From: Actinomadura opuntiae
GTDB taxonomy: Bacteria; Actinomycetota; Actinomycetes; Streptosporangiales; Streptosporangiaceae
DNA length: 64,000 nucleotides
Direction of reading: 5' to 3'
NCBI RefSeq assembly: GCF_030283205.1
Contig: NZ_JASNWF010000004.1
Coordinates: 124,001 to 188,000 of the forward strand
The notes beneath the pieces were generated by a model. The model was given only the letters and a program-made list of their open reading frames with translations, was not told the DNA's origin and did no database searches. The position numbers were made by a program, and so were the translations under genes. Below are positions 8,915 through 16,863 of the stretch, piece by piece; the stretch's first letter is position 1; each line of letters starts with the position of its first letter.

Positions 8915-9706
8915 TCAGCGCGCGTCAGCGGAGCTGACGGTCGAGGTGAATTCCTCGAACAGCTCCAGCACCGCGCCGGGGGCCTCGATCTGCGGCAGAT
9001 GCCCGGCGCGCTCGACGATATGGAAACGCGATCCGGGAATGGCCCGGGCGTACTCCCTGCCGTATTCGGGCGTCATCATTCGGTCGGCCTCTCCCCACAG
9101 CACCAGCGTCGGCGTGGAAATGGCCGCCAACCGGTCCTTCAGGCTCGGGTCGGCCATCGACTCACCGCCATAGGCGAGCAGCGCGTCCCGGTTTCCGGCC
9201 GCGATGGCACGTTGCTCGCCGGTGAGCGTGGAAAGGTCGACCCGGTACGCGTCCGGATCGGCGTAGCTCAGCTCGATGACCTGGTCGAACGGCAGCGAGA
9301 AGAAGTCCGCGGCCGGATGCTCCGCGCTGTCCAGGCCCGCGGCGTCAAGGAGCACGAGCGCTTCCAGGCGCCCGGCCGCGACCAGGGCGAGTTCCGCAGC
9401 GATCCAGCCGCCGATGGAACTGCCGATGACGGTCACGTTCTCCAGCGCCAGCTCTTCCAGCAGCCGTGCGTAGAGGTCCGCGAGTGCGCGGATCGAATCG
9501 AGTTTCGCGGGACGCGGCGTCCCGCCGAACCCGGGGTGGACGGGGACGAACGTGCGGCGGGACCGTCCGGCCAGCAGTTCGGCGAAACCGCTCACAGAAT
9601 TGTGACCGGCGCCACCGTGCAGCAGCAGGACGGGCTTCCCCTTTCCGCTCTCGTTAACGGTCAGCGGAACGTCCCCGAGGGAAGTTGACAACAGGTACTC
9701 GGACAT
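8915..9706 (-). CDS. Alpha/beta-fold hydrolase
   Basis: A 263-residue soluble hydrolase. The oxyanion HGG motif (LLLHGGAGH), the nucleophile elbow GSSIGG, the acid in WGEADRM and the catalytic His in RAGHLPQIE are all present, so the catalytic triad looks complete. The substrate is unknown; the family includes esterases, C-C bond hydrolases and haloperoxidase-like proteins. It starts seven bases after the stop of the cupin gene and is surely in the same operon. Confidence 0.88.
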   Translation of the reverse strand: MSEYLLSTSLGDVPLTVNESGKGKPVLLLHGGAGHNSVSGFAELLAGRSRRTFVPVHPGFGGTPRPAKLDSIRALADLYARLLEELALENVTVIGSSIGGWIAAELALVAAGRLEALVLLDAAGLDSAEHPAADFFSLPFDQVIELSYADPDAYRVDLSTLTGEQRAIAAGNRDALLAYGGESMADPSLKDRLAAISTPTLVLWGEADRMMTPEYGREYARAIPGSRFHIVERAGHLPQIEAPGAVLELFEEFTSTVSSADAR

Positions 9707-9713
9707 CCGGCTC

Positions 9714-10175
9714 CTATTCGGCGTACTCGGTGGCGGGCTCGGTCGCGTAGCGCTTCATGACCTCGATCGTCGCCTCTGGCGTGAATTCCATCCCCGACTC
9801 GATCATTTCCTTCAGATCGCGGAAGTACTGGACGTAAAGGTCCGGCGTGAAGGTGTTCAGCAGCCCCAGGGGCTCGTCCCCGGGGTTGGCGAACGTGTGC
9901 GGCGCGCCCGGAGGGATCATCGCGAGCGTTCCCGCCGGAACGTCGTAACTGGTCTCGCCGACCGTGAAGCGGGCGGTGCCCGAGACCACGTAGAAGCCCT
10001 CGTCGTGCCTCGCGTGCCGGTGCTGCGGCGGCCCTTCGGTGTGCGGGGCGACCGTGATCTCGCCGATCCCGAGGCGGTGGCCGGTCGTGGTGCCGTCCTC
10101 CAGGATCCGCATCGTGGTCGTCCCCAGCCGCACGGTCTCCCCTTCGTCCGGCCGGACGATCGCGGCTCTGTTCAT
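9714..10175 (-). CDS. Cupin-2 domain protein
   Basis: A 153-residue single-domain cupin. Both cupin motifs are recognisable: PPQHRHARHDEGFYVVSGTA supplies metal-binding His and Glu residues, and PAGTLAMIPPGAPHTFAN supplies the later His. Such proteins are dioxygenases, isomerases or small-molecule binders. The ATG start is preceded by GGAGGGATCGAG. First gene of a two-gene operon with the hydrolase, divergent from the TetR gene at 10285 across an inverted-repeat region. Confidence 0.85.
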   Translation of the reverse strand: MNRAAIVRPDEGETVRLGTTTMRILEDGTTTGHRLGIGEITVAPHTEGPPQHRHARHDEGFYVVSGTARFTVGETSYDVPAGTLAMIPPGAPHTFANPGDEPLGLLNTFTPDLYVQYFRDLKEMIESGMEFTPEATIEVMKRYATEPATEYAE

Positions 10176-10186
10176 CTCGATCCCTC

Positions 10187-10254
10187 CTTCGTGAGAGTCA
10201 CCTATCAGGACGATAGGGGGCTCGCGCGAGTTCGTGCAAGTACACTCTCACGAA
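10187..10254. promoter_or_regulatory. Nested inverted repeats in the divergent cupin/TetR control region
   Basis: CTTCGTGAGAGT (10187-10198) and ACTCTCACGAAG (10243-10254) form a perfect 12-base inverted repeat 44 bases apart. A second repeat, CCTATC-N5-GATAGG (10201-10217), lies between them. The arms flank the space where both divergent promoters must sit, so a TetR dimer or pair of dimers could control both directions. One arm is just upstream of the cupin ribosome site. Confidence 0.6.
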
Positions 10255-10284
10255 GAAGGTTGACCCTCAGGAAGGAGCCGGGCG

Positions 10285-10878
10285 ATGGAGGCCGAGACCG
10301 CCACCGGACGCGCGAACCAGAAGGCCCGGACGCGCCGGGCGATCGTGGAGGCCTGCCGCGACCTCGCCCGATCCGGCGCCGAGGTCACGATGCCGCAGGT
10401 CGCGAAGGCGGCCCTCGTCTCCGAGGCCACCGCCTACCGCTACTTCCCCGACCTGATCTCGCTGCTGCAGGAGGCGCTGGAAGGTCTCTGGCCGGGCCCC
10501 GAGCACGCCCTCGCCCCCGTCGCCGCATCCGCCGACCCGGCCGAACGGATCGCCTTCGCCACCGGCTACCTGCTCCGCCACGTCCACGCGCACCAGGGCG
10601 CCGTCCGGGCGATGATCTCCAGCACGATCACCGTGCCCGCCCGGTCCGGCGCGCGCCCCGGCATGCGGTTCGCGCTGATCGACCACGCCCTGGCCCCCTT
10701 CGAGGGCCCGTCCCCGGACGCCGTCGCCCGCCTCAAGCACTCCCTCACGCTGGCCTGCGGCGCCGAAGCGTTCTTCGTCCTCACCGACCTGTGCGGCCTC
10801 TCCCCCGACGACGCCATCGCCACCGCCGTCGAGACCGCCGCCACCCTCACCAGAGCGGCCTTCGCCGACCAGACGTAG
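10285..10878 (+). CDS. TetR family transcriptional regulator
   Basis: A 197-residue TetR-type protein with N-terminal helix-turn-helix (ARTRRAIVEACRDLARSG, then MPQVAKAALVSEATAYRYFPD). The ATG start has AGGAAGGAG upstream. It is divergent from the cupin/hydrolase operon across nested inverted repeats and is the likely repressor of that operon and of itself. The ligand is unknown. Confidence 0.9.
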   Translation: MEAETATGRANQKARTRRAIVEACRDLARSGAEVTMPQVAKAALVSEATAYRYFPDLISLLQEALEGLWPGPEHALAPVAASADPAERIAFATGYLLRHVHAHQGAVRAMISSTITVPARSGARPGMRFALIDHALAPFEGPSPDAVARLKHSLTLACGAEAFFVLTDLCGLSPDDAIATAVETAATLTRAAFADQT

Positions 10879-10941
10879 CGCCCGCCGTTCATTCCCTCCA
10901 GGGAATCGCATCGTCGCAGTTCACGCCGCAGACTGCTGCAC

Positions 10942-11370
10942 ATGGACGAACGACTCGAGCAATGGTCCGACCGTTACATCGCACAGTGGAACGAATCCGA
11001 TCCCGAGACGCGGCGAGTTCTCATCAAGGAACTGTGGACGCCCGACGGTGTCCAGGTTCTGGTGAACCCGCCCCAGGAGATCCGTGACGCCGCGAGGAAT
11101 CTGGCCTTTCCCATTCCGCCGCTGGAGGTCCGCGGCCATGACGCCCTGAACGGCAGAATCTCCCGCGCTTACGACATGTTCGTCGCCCCGGGCGAACACG
11201 TCTTCAAAGCGGCCGGAGAAGCCACCTACCTCCTGCCCAATGTGCTCGCCCTCCGCTGGTCGATGGCCTCGGTCGACACAGGCGAGGCCGTGGGCGGCGG
11301 CCTGGACGTCATCACCCTGGACGACGAGGGCCGCATCCGCACCGACCACCAGTTCATCGGAGGGAGCTGA
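10942..11370 (+). CDS. SnoaL/NTF2-like protein
   Basis: A 142-residue protein with the small cone-shaped NTF2/SnoaL fold pattern: an N-terminal helix with W and Y residues (LEQWSDRYIAQWNESDPETRRVLIKELWTPDGV, read in parts), a GHDAL segment, and terminal strands ending DEGRIRTDHQFIGGS. Family members are polyketide cyclases, isomerases or ligand-binding proteins, and this one cannot be assigned. It lies 63 bases downstream of the TetR gene and could be its partner. Confidence 0.75.
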   Translation: MDERLEQWSDRYIAQWNESDPETRRVLIKELWTPDGVQVLVNPPQEIRDAARNLAFPIPPLEVRGHDALNGRISRAYDMFVAPGEHVFKAAGEATYLLPNVLALRWSMASVDTGEAVGGGLDVITLDDEGRIRTDHQFIGGS

Positions 11371-11445
11371 TGAATTTCACCAGAGTCCTCTTCATCCCGA
11401 CCTGAACGTTTTCCCTCAGGGGGTCGTGGCGGGTAGAACGGGAGG

Positions 11446-12009
11446 GTGACGACGGCCAGAGGCGGGCTCGTGCCCGTGCGGTTCAGCTGGGACCGGGACG
11501 ACCGGCATCGCAAGTTGCGTGTGCTGGCCGTGCTCGGGCTGCTGGCGGGCGCCGCGATGGCGGTGTTCGGGCTGCCGCCGATCGCGTTGCACAGCCCGCT
11601 TCGGCTGGTGGGCATGGTGTGCCCGTTGTGCGGCGGGACGCGGGCGGTGCAGGCGCTGATGCGCGGGGACGTCGCCACCGCGTGGGAGTACAACCCGATC
11701 GCGTTCGTCGTGGTGCCGGGCGCGTTCCTCGTGCTGGTCAGGTGGGCCGTGGGGCTGGTCGCCGGACGGTGGGTGAACGTGCAGGTGCCACGCCGGGGCG
11801 TGGCGTGGGCGCTGGCCCTCCTGGCGGTGGCGGGGCTGTGGGCGTACCAGGCGTCCCACTCGGCGATGCTGCGCAGCGAGGACGGCGACTTCCGCCACCA
11901 GGTGATGGGCATGGGGCTGGCGATGGCCATCGCGGGCGCCGCCGCGGCGGTCCAGATGCTCGTCGTGCTGCCGCTGATGCGCAGGTTCAGGCGCCCGGAG
12001 CGCCCCTAG
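11446..12009 (+). CDS. DUF2752 membrane protein
   Basis: A 187-residue membrane protein with about four hydrophobic segments and the DUF2752 signature CPLCGGTRAVQALMRGDVATAW followed by NPIAF. The paired cysteines of the CPLCGGTRA motif are typical of the family, whose function is not established. GTG start with GGGAGG just upstream. It is convergent with galE, and a strong hairpin separates the two. Confidence 0.8.
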   Translation: MTTARGGLVPVRFSWDRDDRHRKLRVLAVLGLLAGAAMAVFGLPPIALHSPLRLVGMVCPLCGGTRAVQALMRGDVATAWEYNPIAFVVVPGAFLVLVRWAVGLVAGRWVNVQVPRRGVAWALALLAVAGLWAYQASHSAMLRSEDGDFRHQVMGMGLAMAIAGAAAAVQMLVVLPLMRRFRRPERP

Positions 12010-12011
12010 AA

Positions 12012-12078
12012 GCCCGCCCGGCTCGTCCGGTCCCCTCCGGCGGAAGGTGGGAGGGGACCGGGCGAGCCCCGGGCGGGC
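12012..12078. terminator. Large hairpin between convergent genes
   Basis: The arms 12012-12038 (GCCCGCCCGGCTCG then TCCGGTCCCCTCC) and 12050-12078 pair almost completely, with one mismatch and a two-base bulge, around an eleven-base loop. It sits exactly between the stops of the DUF2752 gene and galE. No T-run is visible, as is usual for high-GC actinomycetes. It probably ends transcription from both sides. Confidence 0.75.
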
Positions 12079-12101
12079 GGGTCAGGCGCCTGCCGGAGCG
12101 C

Positions 12102-13115
12102 TCAGGCGACGTCGAGTTCGCGGCGGCGCTCGGCCCACAGCAGGGAGTGGCGGATGGCGTCCTCGATCGTGTACTCCGGCTTCCAGCGCAGCAGCTCCCA
12201 CGCCTTGTCCGGCCGGACGAACGCGCCGACGACGTCGCCGGGACGCGCCGGCGCCTCCTCCGCGACGAACGCCTCCCCGACCACCTCGCGGAACGCGTCG
12301 ACCAGCTCGCGGACGGTCGTGCCGTCGCCGGTGCCGAGGTTGATCACCTCGTAGCCGGAGCCCTCCCCGGCCGGGCGCAGCGGCGGGACGATCGAGTCGA
12401 ACCGGTCCGCCGCCTCGCAGAACGCGCGGGCGATGTCCCAGACGTGGATGTAGTCGCGGATCGCGGTGCCGTCGCGGGTGTCCCAGTCCACCCCGGTGAT
12501 CTTGAACGGGACGCCCAGCTCGTAGGACTCGATCATCTTGCCGAGCGCGTGCGTCGGCTTGCTGCTCTGCAGGCCGGTGCGCAGCTGCGGGTCGGCGCCG
12601 ATCGGGTTGAGGTAGCGCAGCGAGACGACCCGCAGCGAGGTCGCGCGGCAGACGTCCGCCAGCATCAGCTCGGCCATCATCTTCGAGCGGGTGTAGGGGT
12701 TCTGCGGCTCCAGCGCCGAGGTCTCCGACACCGACAGGTCCGCCTCCGGCCGGTACATCCCCGCGGTCGACGCGAAGATCATCCGATCGCAGCCGTTGCG
12801 GACCAGGTGCTCGGCGAGATCGCGGGTCCGCCCCAGGTTGACCCGGTAGTAGCGCAGCGGGTCCTTCATCGAGTCGGGCACCACGATCAGCGCGGCGCAG
12901 TGCACCGCGACGGTGATCTCCGGGTGCTCCCGGAAGATCGCGTCGACGAGGTCCCCGTCCCCGATGTCGCCCTGGTAGAAGATCTTTCCGTCGGTGAACT
13001 CCGGCCTGCCCGTGACGAGGCTGTCGAGCACCACCGGCGTGATCCCGCGTTCGGCGAACGCGGACGCGATCGTGCTGCCGATGAAGCCGGCTCCCCCAGT
13101 GATCAGGACTTTCAT
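12102..13115 (-). CDS. galE: UDP-glucose 4-epimerase
   Basis: A 337-residue extended SDR that interconverts UDP-glucose and UDP-galactose, or the N-acetyl forms. The NAD-binding GGAGFIGS motif opens the protein, FASTAGMY gives the active-site Ser/Thr region, and PYTRSKMMAE supplies the Tyr-x3-Lys pair. The ATG at 13115 places the nucleotide-binding motif at the N terminus; the longer open frame upstream is not needed. It is divergent from the exopolysaccharide operon and likely supplies an activated sugar to it. Which epimer it makes cannot be decided from sequence. Confidence 0.88.
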   Translation of the reverse strand: MKVLITGGAGFIGSTIASAFAERGITPVVLDSLVTGRPEFTDGKIFYQGDIGDGDLVDAIFREHPEITVAVHCAALIVVPDSMKDPLRYYRVNLGRTRDLAEHLVRNGCDRMIFASTAGMYRPEADLSVSETSALEPQNPYTRSKMMAELMLADVCRATSLRVVSLRYLNPIGADPQLRTGLQSSKPTHALGKMIESYELGVPFKITGVDWDTRDGTAIRDYIHVWDIARAFCEAADRFDSIVPPLRPAGEGSGYEVINLGTGDGTTVRELVDAFREVVGEAFVAEEAPARPGDVVGAFVRPDKAWELLRWKPEYTIEDAIRHSLLWAERRRELDVA

Positions 13116-13348
13116 ATGGCATCCCCTGAGCCAGTGCGTCCCTGCTCGGTCACGGACAGGATCAGCAGCGGGTCGCGGCCGGTCAACGGAGCGCGCTCCA
13201 GGTTGTCCGGGTCCGGACCGCGGTGAACCGGGGGCCGGTGCGGGGCGTCCGCGCACGGTTCTCCCGCGCGCGCCCGCCACCTGCGGAGATCCCCGGACGG
13301 GCGCGCGAGCCGGGTTCGGTGCCCGGTGCCCGGGGCGCCGTGGCATGT

Positions 13349-13371
13349 CCGAAACGACTACAGCGTTTGCA
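13349..13371 (-). promoter_or_regulatory. Operator-like element A upstream of the exopolysaccharide regulator
   Basis: Read on the minus strand this is TGCAAACG-CTGTAG-TCGTTTCGG, an imperfect inverted repeat of AAACG and CGTTT. Almost the same half-sites recur at 14095-14127. It ends 38 bases before the regulator start at 13409 and lies in the galE/regulator divergent gap. Probable binding site of the LuxR-type regulator, by inference only. Confidence 0.5.
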
Positions 13372-13408
13372 GGATCCGGATCGCGTCCGCACCGGTCATC
13401 GTCGGTGG

Positions 13409-14074
13409 ATGCAACCGATCCGGGTCCTGATCGTGGACGACCACGCGCTGTTCGCCGAGGCGCTCGCCGCCCGGCTGGGCCGCGAGCCCGACCTGGTGAT
13501 CCTGCCGATCGCCGCGGACGTGCGGCGCGCGCTGGCGCTCGCCGGGACCGAGCGCCCGCAGGTGGTCGTGCTGGACATGACGCTCGGCGCCGAGAGCGGC
13601 CTGGACGTCCTGGACCGCGTCCGCGAGGACCACCCGGACGTGCGGGTCGTGGTGCTGACCGCGATGAGCGACCTGGACACGCTGGTGCAGGCGGTGCGGC
13701 GCGGCGCGGTCGGCTGGCTGTCGAAGACCGAGGGCGCCGACCTGGTCGCGCGGGTGATCCGGTCGGCGGCGCGGCAGGGCGGCTGGCTCCCGCCGGACGT
13801 GCTGGGCGAGGTGCTGCGCCGGCTCGTCGCGGGCGACCCGCGCGACAGCGGCGGCGCGCGGCTGCTCGCGGAGCTGACGCCGCGCGAGCGTGAGGTGCTG
13901 CAGTGCATGGTCGACGGCCTCGGCCGCGCGGAGATCGCCGACCGGCTCGGGCTGTCGGCGAACACCGTCCGCACGCACACCCAGAACCTGCTGGCGAAGC
14001 TCGACATGCACTCGGCGCTGGAGGCGATCACGCTCGCGATGCGCGCCGGCATGCGCCCGGGCACCGGCGCCTGA
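13409..14074 (+). CDS. LuxR-type (NarL/FixJ) response regulator of the exopolysaccharide locus
   Basis: A 221-residue regulator. The receiver domain has the acidic pair in VLIVDDHALF, the phospho-acceptor Asp in VVVLDMTLG and the conserved Lys in WLSKTEG. The output domain is a LuxR helix-turn-helix (LTPREREVLQCMVDGLGRAEIADRLGLSANTVRTHTQNLL, read in parts). No kinase gene lies next to it, so it is an orphan. It leads the exopolysaccharide operon, and similar half-sites occur before it and before the following gene, which suggests self-control and control of the operon. Confidence 0.88.
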   Translation: MQPIRVLIVDDHALFAEALAARLGREPDLVILPIAADVRRALALAGTERPQVVVLDMTLGAESGLDVLDRVREDHPDVRVVVLTAMSDLDTLVQAVRRGAVGWLSKTEGADLVARVIRSAARQGGWLPPDVLGEVLRRLVAGDPRDSGGARLLAELTPREREVLQCMVDGLGRAEIADRLGLSANTVRTHTQNLLAKLDMHSALEAITLAMRAGMRPGTGA

Positions 14075-14094
14075 CCCCCGATGCCGGGGTCTGG

Positions 14095-14127
14095 TGCAAA
14101 CGGCGTAGTGGGGGGTCGTCGTTTGGG
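14095..14127 (+). promoter_or_regulatory. Operator-like element B upstream of the Wzz-like gene
   Basis: TGCAAACG-GCGTAG, then ten extra bases (TGGGGGGTCG), then TCGTTTGGG. The outer blocks match element A (13349-13371) nearly base for base, while the insertion equals about one helical turn. It lies in the gap between the regulator and the Wzz-like gene, about 70 bases before the GTG start. Confidence 0.5.
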
Positions 14128-14194
14128 CGATTCGGGGGGCTACCGGCCTTCCTACGCTCGGCCGTACCGAAGCAGGAGGCCGGAGGGGAGACCC

Positions 14195-15667
14195 GTGGAG
14201 ATCGATGAGGTCGCGGCGCGCGTCGCCCGCAGCTACTGGGCGCTCCTGCTGGTCATGACGGTCGTCCCGCTGGTGCTGGTGGGCGGCCTGATGAGCCGGC
14301 AGGACCCGCCCGCGGTCGCCAAGACGCGGTTGCAGGCGACCGCGAAGGCGGCGGACGCGGCGGCCGGCGACGCCGGTGTCAGCACCGAGGTCAGCCAGGT
14401 GAAGGCGTTCGCGACCAGCGAGAACCTGCTGAGCGGGGTGCTCGGGCAGCTGCGCCTGCACCGGTCGACGTCCAAGCTCGCCAAGAGCATCTCGGTCGCC
14501 GGTCTCGGCACCTCCACGGTCGTGGAGCTGTCGGTGAAGGACAGGGACCCGCAGGCCGCGCGGCGGATGACCGACGGGATCGGCGCCGCCGTCGTGCAGG
14601 AGATCAACGACTCCAACCAGGGCGCGATCACGCAGCAGATCGCCGGCATCGACAAGCGGGTGCGGGACCTGGAGAAGAAGCTCGGGCCGCTGTCGCGGCG
14701 GGCCGGCGCGCAGCCGAACCCCGACATCGGCGCCGCGAACGAGCGGGAGCGGGTGCAGGCGGAGCTGACCGACCTGCGCTCGAACCGCTCGGACCTGCAG
14801 GCGCAGCTGCTGGCCGCCGGGAACGCCTCGGTGGTGCAGCCGGCGGTGCTGGCGCCCAAGAGCAACCCGGCGGTCATGATGGCGGCGGTCGCGGGCCTGG
14901 TCGGGCTGGTCGCCGGGATCCTCGTCGCGGTGGTGACGGAGATGGCGCGGCCCACCGTCCCAGGGCAGCGGCGGGTCGCGCGGCGGCTCGGCGTCCCGCT
15001 GCTCGGCTGGGCGGACCGGGGGCCGGCGGAGCTCGCCGACCTCGGCCGGCGGGTCCGGCTGGCCGCCCGCAAGGAGGAGGTCGGGAACGTCACGCTGGTC
15101 GGCGCGCCCGGCCCGCTGCCCGCCGACCTGGTGTCGTCGGTGGCGTCGGCGGTGTACGGGGACCGGACGAAGGTCGTCGGGACCCGGCCCGTCCGGCAGC
15201 GGCCGGGGGAGGGCGGCGGCATCGTCACCGGCGCGGCCGCGAAATCCAAGGACGGCAAGGCGAAGGACGGCAAGCCGAAGGACGGCGGGCCGGAGAAGGG
15301 CGGGCCCGGGGACGGCTCCGGCGGCGGGACGGTCGACGGCGCGTCCCTGAACAGCTCCGGTCCCGGCACCGGCAGGAGCAGGTCGGTGGTCCGCGCCGGG
15401 GGCGGTACCGCCGTGATGACGAAGAAGTCCGGCGAGGCGGTGTCCCCCACGGACGTCACCCAGCCGGTTCCGGTGCCCGTGCGCGCGGTGTGCCACGTGC
15501 ACGCGTTCGAGGACATCGATCCGGGGTCGGACGACGAGGTCGGGGTGGTCGTGGTGGTCGGTCCGGTGACGCGGGTGTCGGGGCTGGAGACGGTCCGGGA
15601 CCTGGTCGCCGCGTCCGGCTGGCCGCTCCTCGGCGTCATCGCCACGTCCCGCAAGATCAAGGGGTAG
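14195..15667 (+). CDS. Wzz/chain-length-determinant-like membrane protein with degenerate kinase-like C-terminus
   Basis: A 490-residue protein with the topology of polysaccharide co-polymerases: membrane segment 1 at about residues 14-34 (YWALLLVMTVVPLVLVGGLM), an extracytoplasmic coiled region (KRVRDLEKKLGPLSRRAG; QAELTDLRSNRSDLQAQLL), membrane segment 2 (AAVAGLVGLVAGILVAVV), then about 230 cytosolic residues. That last part begins like a BY-kinase domain (NVTLVGAPGPLPADLVSSVASAVYG) but has no Walker A lysine and no Tyr-rich tail, and it contains a Lys/Gly/Asp-rich linker. It likely sets chain length or export of the exopolysaccharide without kinase activity. The GTG start has GGAGGGGAG upstream. 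Confidence 0.78.
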   Translation: MEIDEVAARVARSYWALLLVMTVVPLVLVGGLMSRQDPPAVAKTRLQATAKAADAAAGDAGVSTEVSQVKAFATSENLLSGVLGQLRLHRSTSKLAKSISVAGLGTSTVVELSVKDRDPQAARRMTDGIGAAVVQEINDSNQGAITQQIAGIDKRVRDLEKKLGPLSRRAGAQPNPDIGAANERERVQAELTDLRSNRSDLQAQLLAAGNASVVQPAVLAPKSNPAVMMAAVAGLVGLVAGILVAVVTEMARPTVPGQRRVARRLGVPLLGWADRGPAELADLGRRVRLAARKEEVGNVTLVGAPGPLPADLVSSVASAVYGDRTKVVGTRPVRQRPGEGGGIVTGAAAKSKDGKAKDGKPKDGGPEKGGPGDGSGGGTVDGASLNSSGPGTGRSRSVVRAGGGTAVMTKKSGEAVSPTDVTQPVPVPVRAVCHVHAFEDIDPGSDDEVGVVVVVGPVTRVSGLETVRDLVAASGWPLLGVIATSRKIKG

Positions 15668-15670
15668 CAG

Positions 15671-16861
15671 ATGAGTGCAGCCGTTCCGTTCACGATCCCG
15701 TCGCTGTCCGGGGAGGTGTCGGACGCCGTGGTGAAGGTGCTCGACTCCGGGTGGATCACCACGGGGCCGCAGACCGCCGCGTTCGAGCAGGAGTTCGCCG
15801 ACCACCTGGGCGCCGCGCACGTCGTCGCGGTCGCCTCGTGCACGACCGCGCTGGAGCTGTGCCTGCGCGCGCTGGAGCTGCCGCCGGGGTCGGCGGTGCT
15901 GACGCCGAGCCTGACGTTCTGCGGCGCGATCAACGCGATCCTGCACGCGGGGCACCGGCCGGTGCTGGTCGACATCGACGAGGACACGCTGGTGCCGAGC
16001 CCGGAGACGGTCGCCGCCGCGGCCGCGCGAGTGAAGGCGGTTGCCGGGGGGCGTGGGGGGGCGTCCCCCCACAATGACGGGCCTGCGGCGATGATCGTCC
16101 AGAACCAGGGCGGTTACCCGGTGGACGTGGCGGCGCTGACGGAGGCGGCCGGGCTGGACCGGACCCGCGTCATCGAGGACGCGGCGCACGGCCCGGGCGC
16201 GGCGCGCGGCGGAAAGCCCGTCGGGTCGGAGTCGTTCGCGGCGTGCTTCTCCTTCTACGCCACCAAGAACATGCCGATCGGCGAGGGCGGCGCCATCGCG
16301 ACGAGCGACGAGGGCCTCCAGGAGAAGGTCCGCGCGATGCGGCTGCACGGGATGAGCAAGGACTCGTGGAAGCGGTACCTGCCGGGCGGCAGCTGGCGGT
16401 ACGACGTGAAGCAGGTCGGCCTGAAGGCGAACATGACCGACGTGCAGGCGGCCATCGGGCGGGCGCAGCTCGCCGCGCTGCCGGAGTGGCAGCGGCGCCG
16501 CGCGGAGATCGTCGCCGCCTACGACGAGGCGTTCCGCGACCTGCCCGGCCTGACGCTGCCGCAGCGGCACCTCGACGGGATCCAGCACGCCTGGCATCTC
16601 TACCAGGTGCGGGTCCCGGACCGGGACGCGATCAGCGCCGAGCTGGAGGCGGCGGGCGTGTCGACGTCCGTGCACTTCATCCCGGCGAACCAGATGACCT
16701 CCTACCGCGACATCCTGGGCGCCGACGAGTGCGCGCGGGTGCCGGTGACCGACCGGGTCGGCGAGGAGCTGCTGTCGCTTCCGCTGTATCCCGGGCTGAC
16801 GTCCGACGGGCGGGACCGCGTCATCGCCGCACTCACCGAGGCGCTGCGGGCCCGGAGCTGA
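15671..16861 (+). CDS. DegT/DnrJ/EryC1/StrS family sugar aminotransferase
   Basis: A 396-residue PLP enzyme that transfers an amino group to a keto-sugar nucleotide. Family marks: the substrate/PLP region at ASCTTALELCLRALEL, the Asp in IEDAAHGPGA, and the Schiff-base lysine in FSFYATKNMPIGEGGAI. A short Gly-rich insert (AGGRGGASPHNDGP) interrupts the middle of the domain. It starts three bases after the Wzz-like gene and two bases before the dehydratase gene, whose 4-keto product it could use to make an amino sugar of the repeat unit. Confidence 0.9.
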   Translation: MSAAVPFTIPSLSGEVSDAVVKVLDSGWITTGPQTAAFEQEFADHLGAAHVVAVASCTTALELCLRALELPPGSAVLTPSLTFCGAINAILHAGHRPVLVDIDEDTLVPSPETVAAAAARVKAVAGGRGGASPHNDGPAAMIVQNQGGYPVDVAALTEAAGLDRTRVIEDAAHGPGAARGGKPVGSESFAACFSFYATKNMPIGEGGAIATSDEGLQEKVRAMRLHGMSKDSWKRYLPGGSWRYDVKQVGLKANMTDVQAAIGRAQLAALPEWQRRRAEIVAAYDEAFRDLPGLTLPQRHLDGIQHAWHLYQVRVPDRDAISAELEAAGVSTSVHFIPANQMTSYRDILGADECARVPVTDRVGEELLSLPLYPGLTSDGRDRVIAALTEALRARS

Positions 16862-16863
16862 CC

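Noticed and set aside
13358..16675. A 1105-codon minus-strand frame across the exopolysaccharide genes
   Set aside because: Antisense shadow of the regulator, Wzz-like and aminotransferase genes, which carry clear family motifs; no domain is seen in the shadow.
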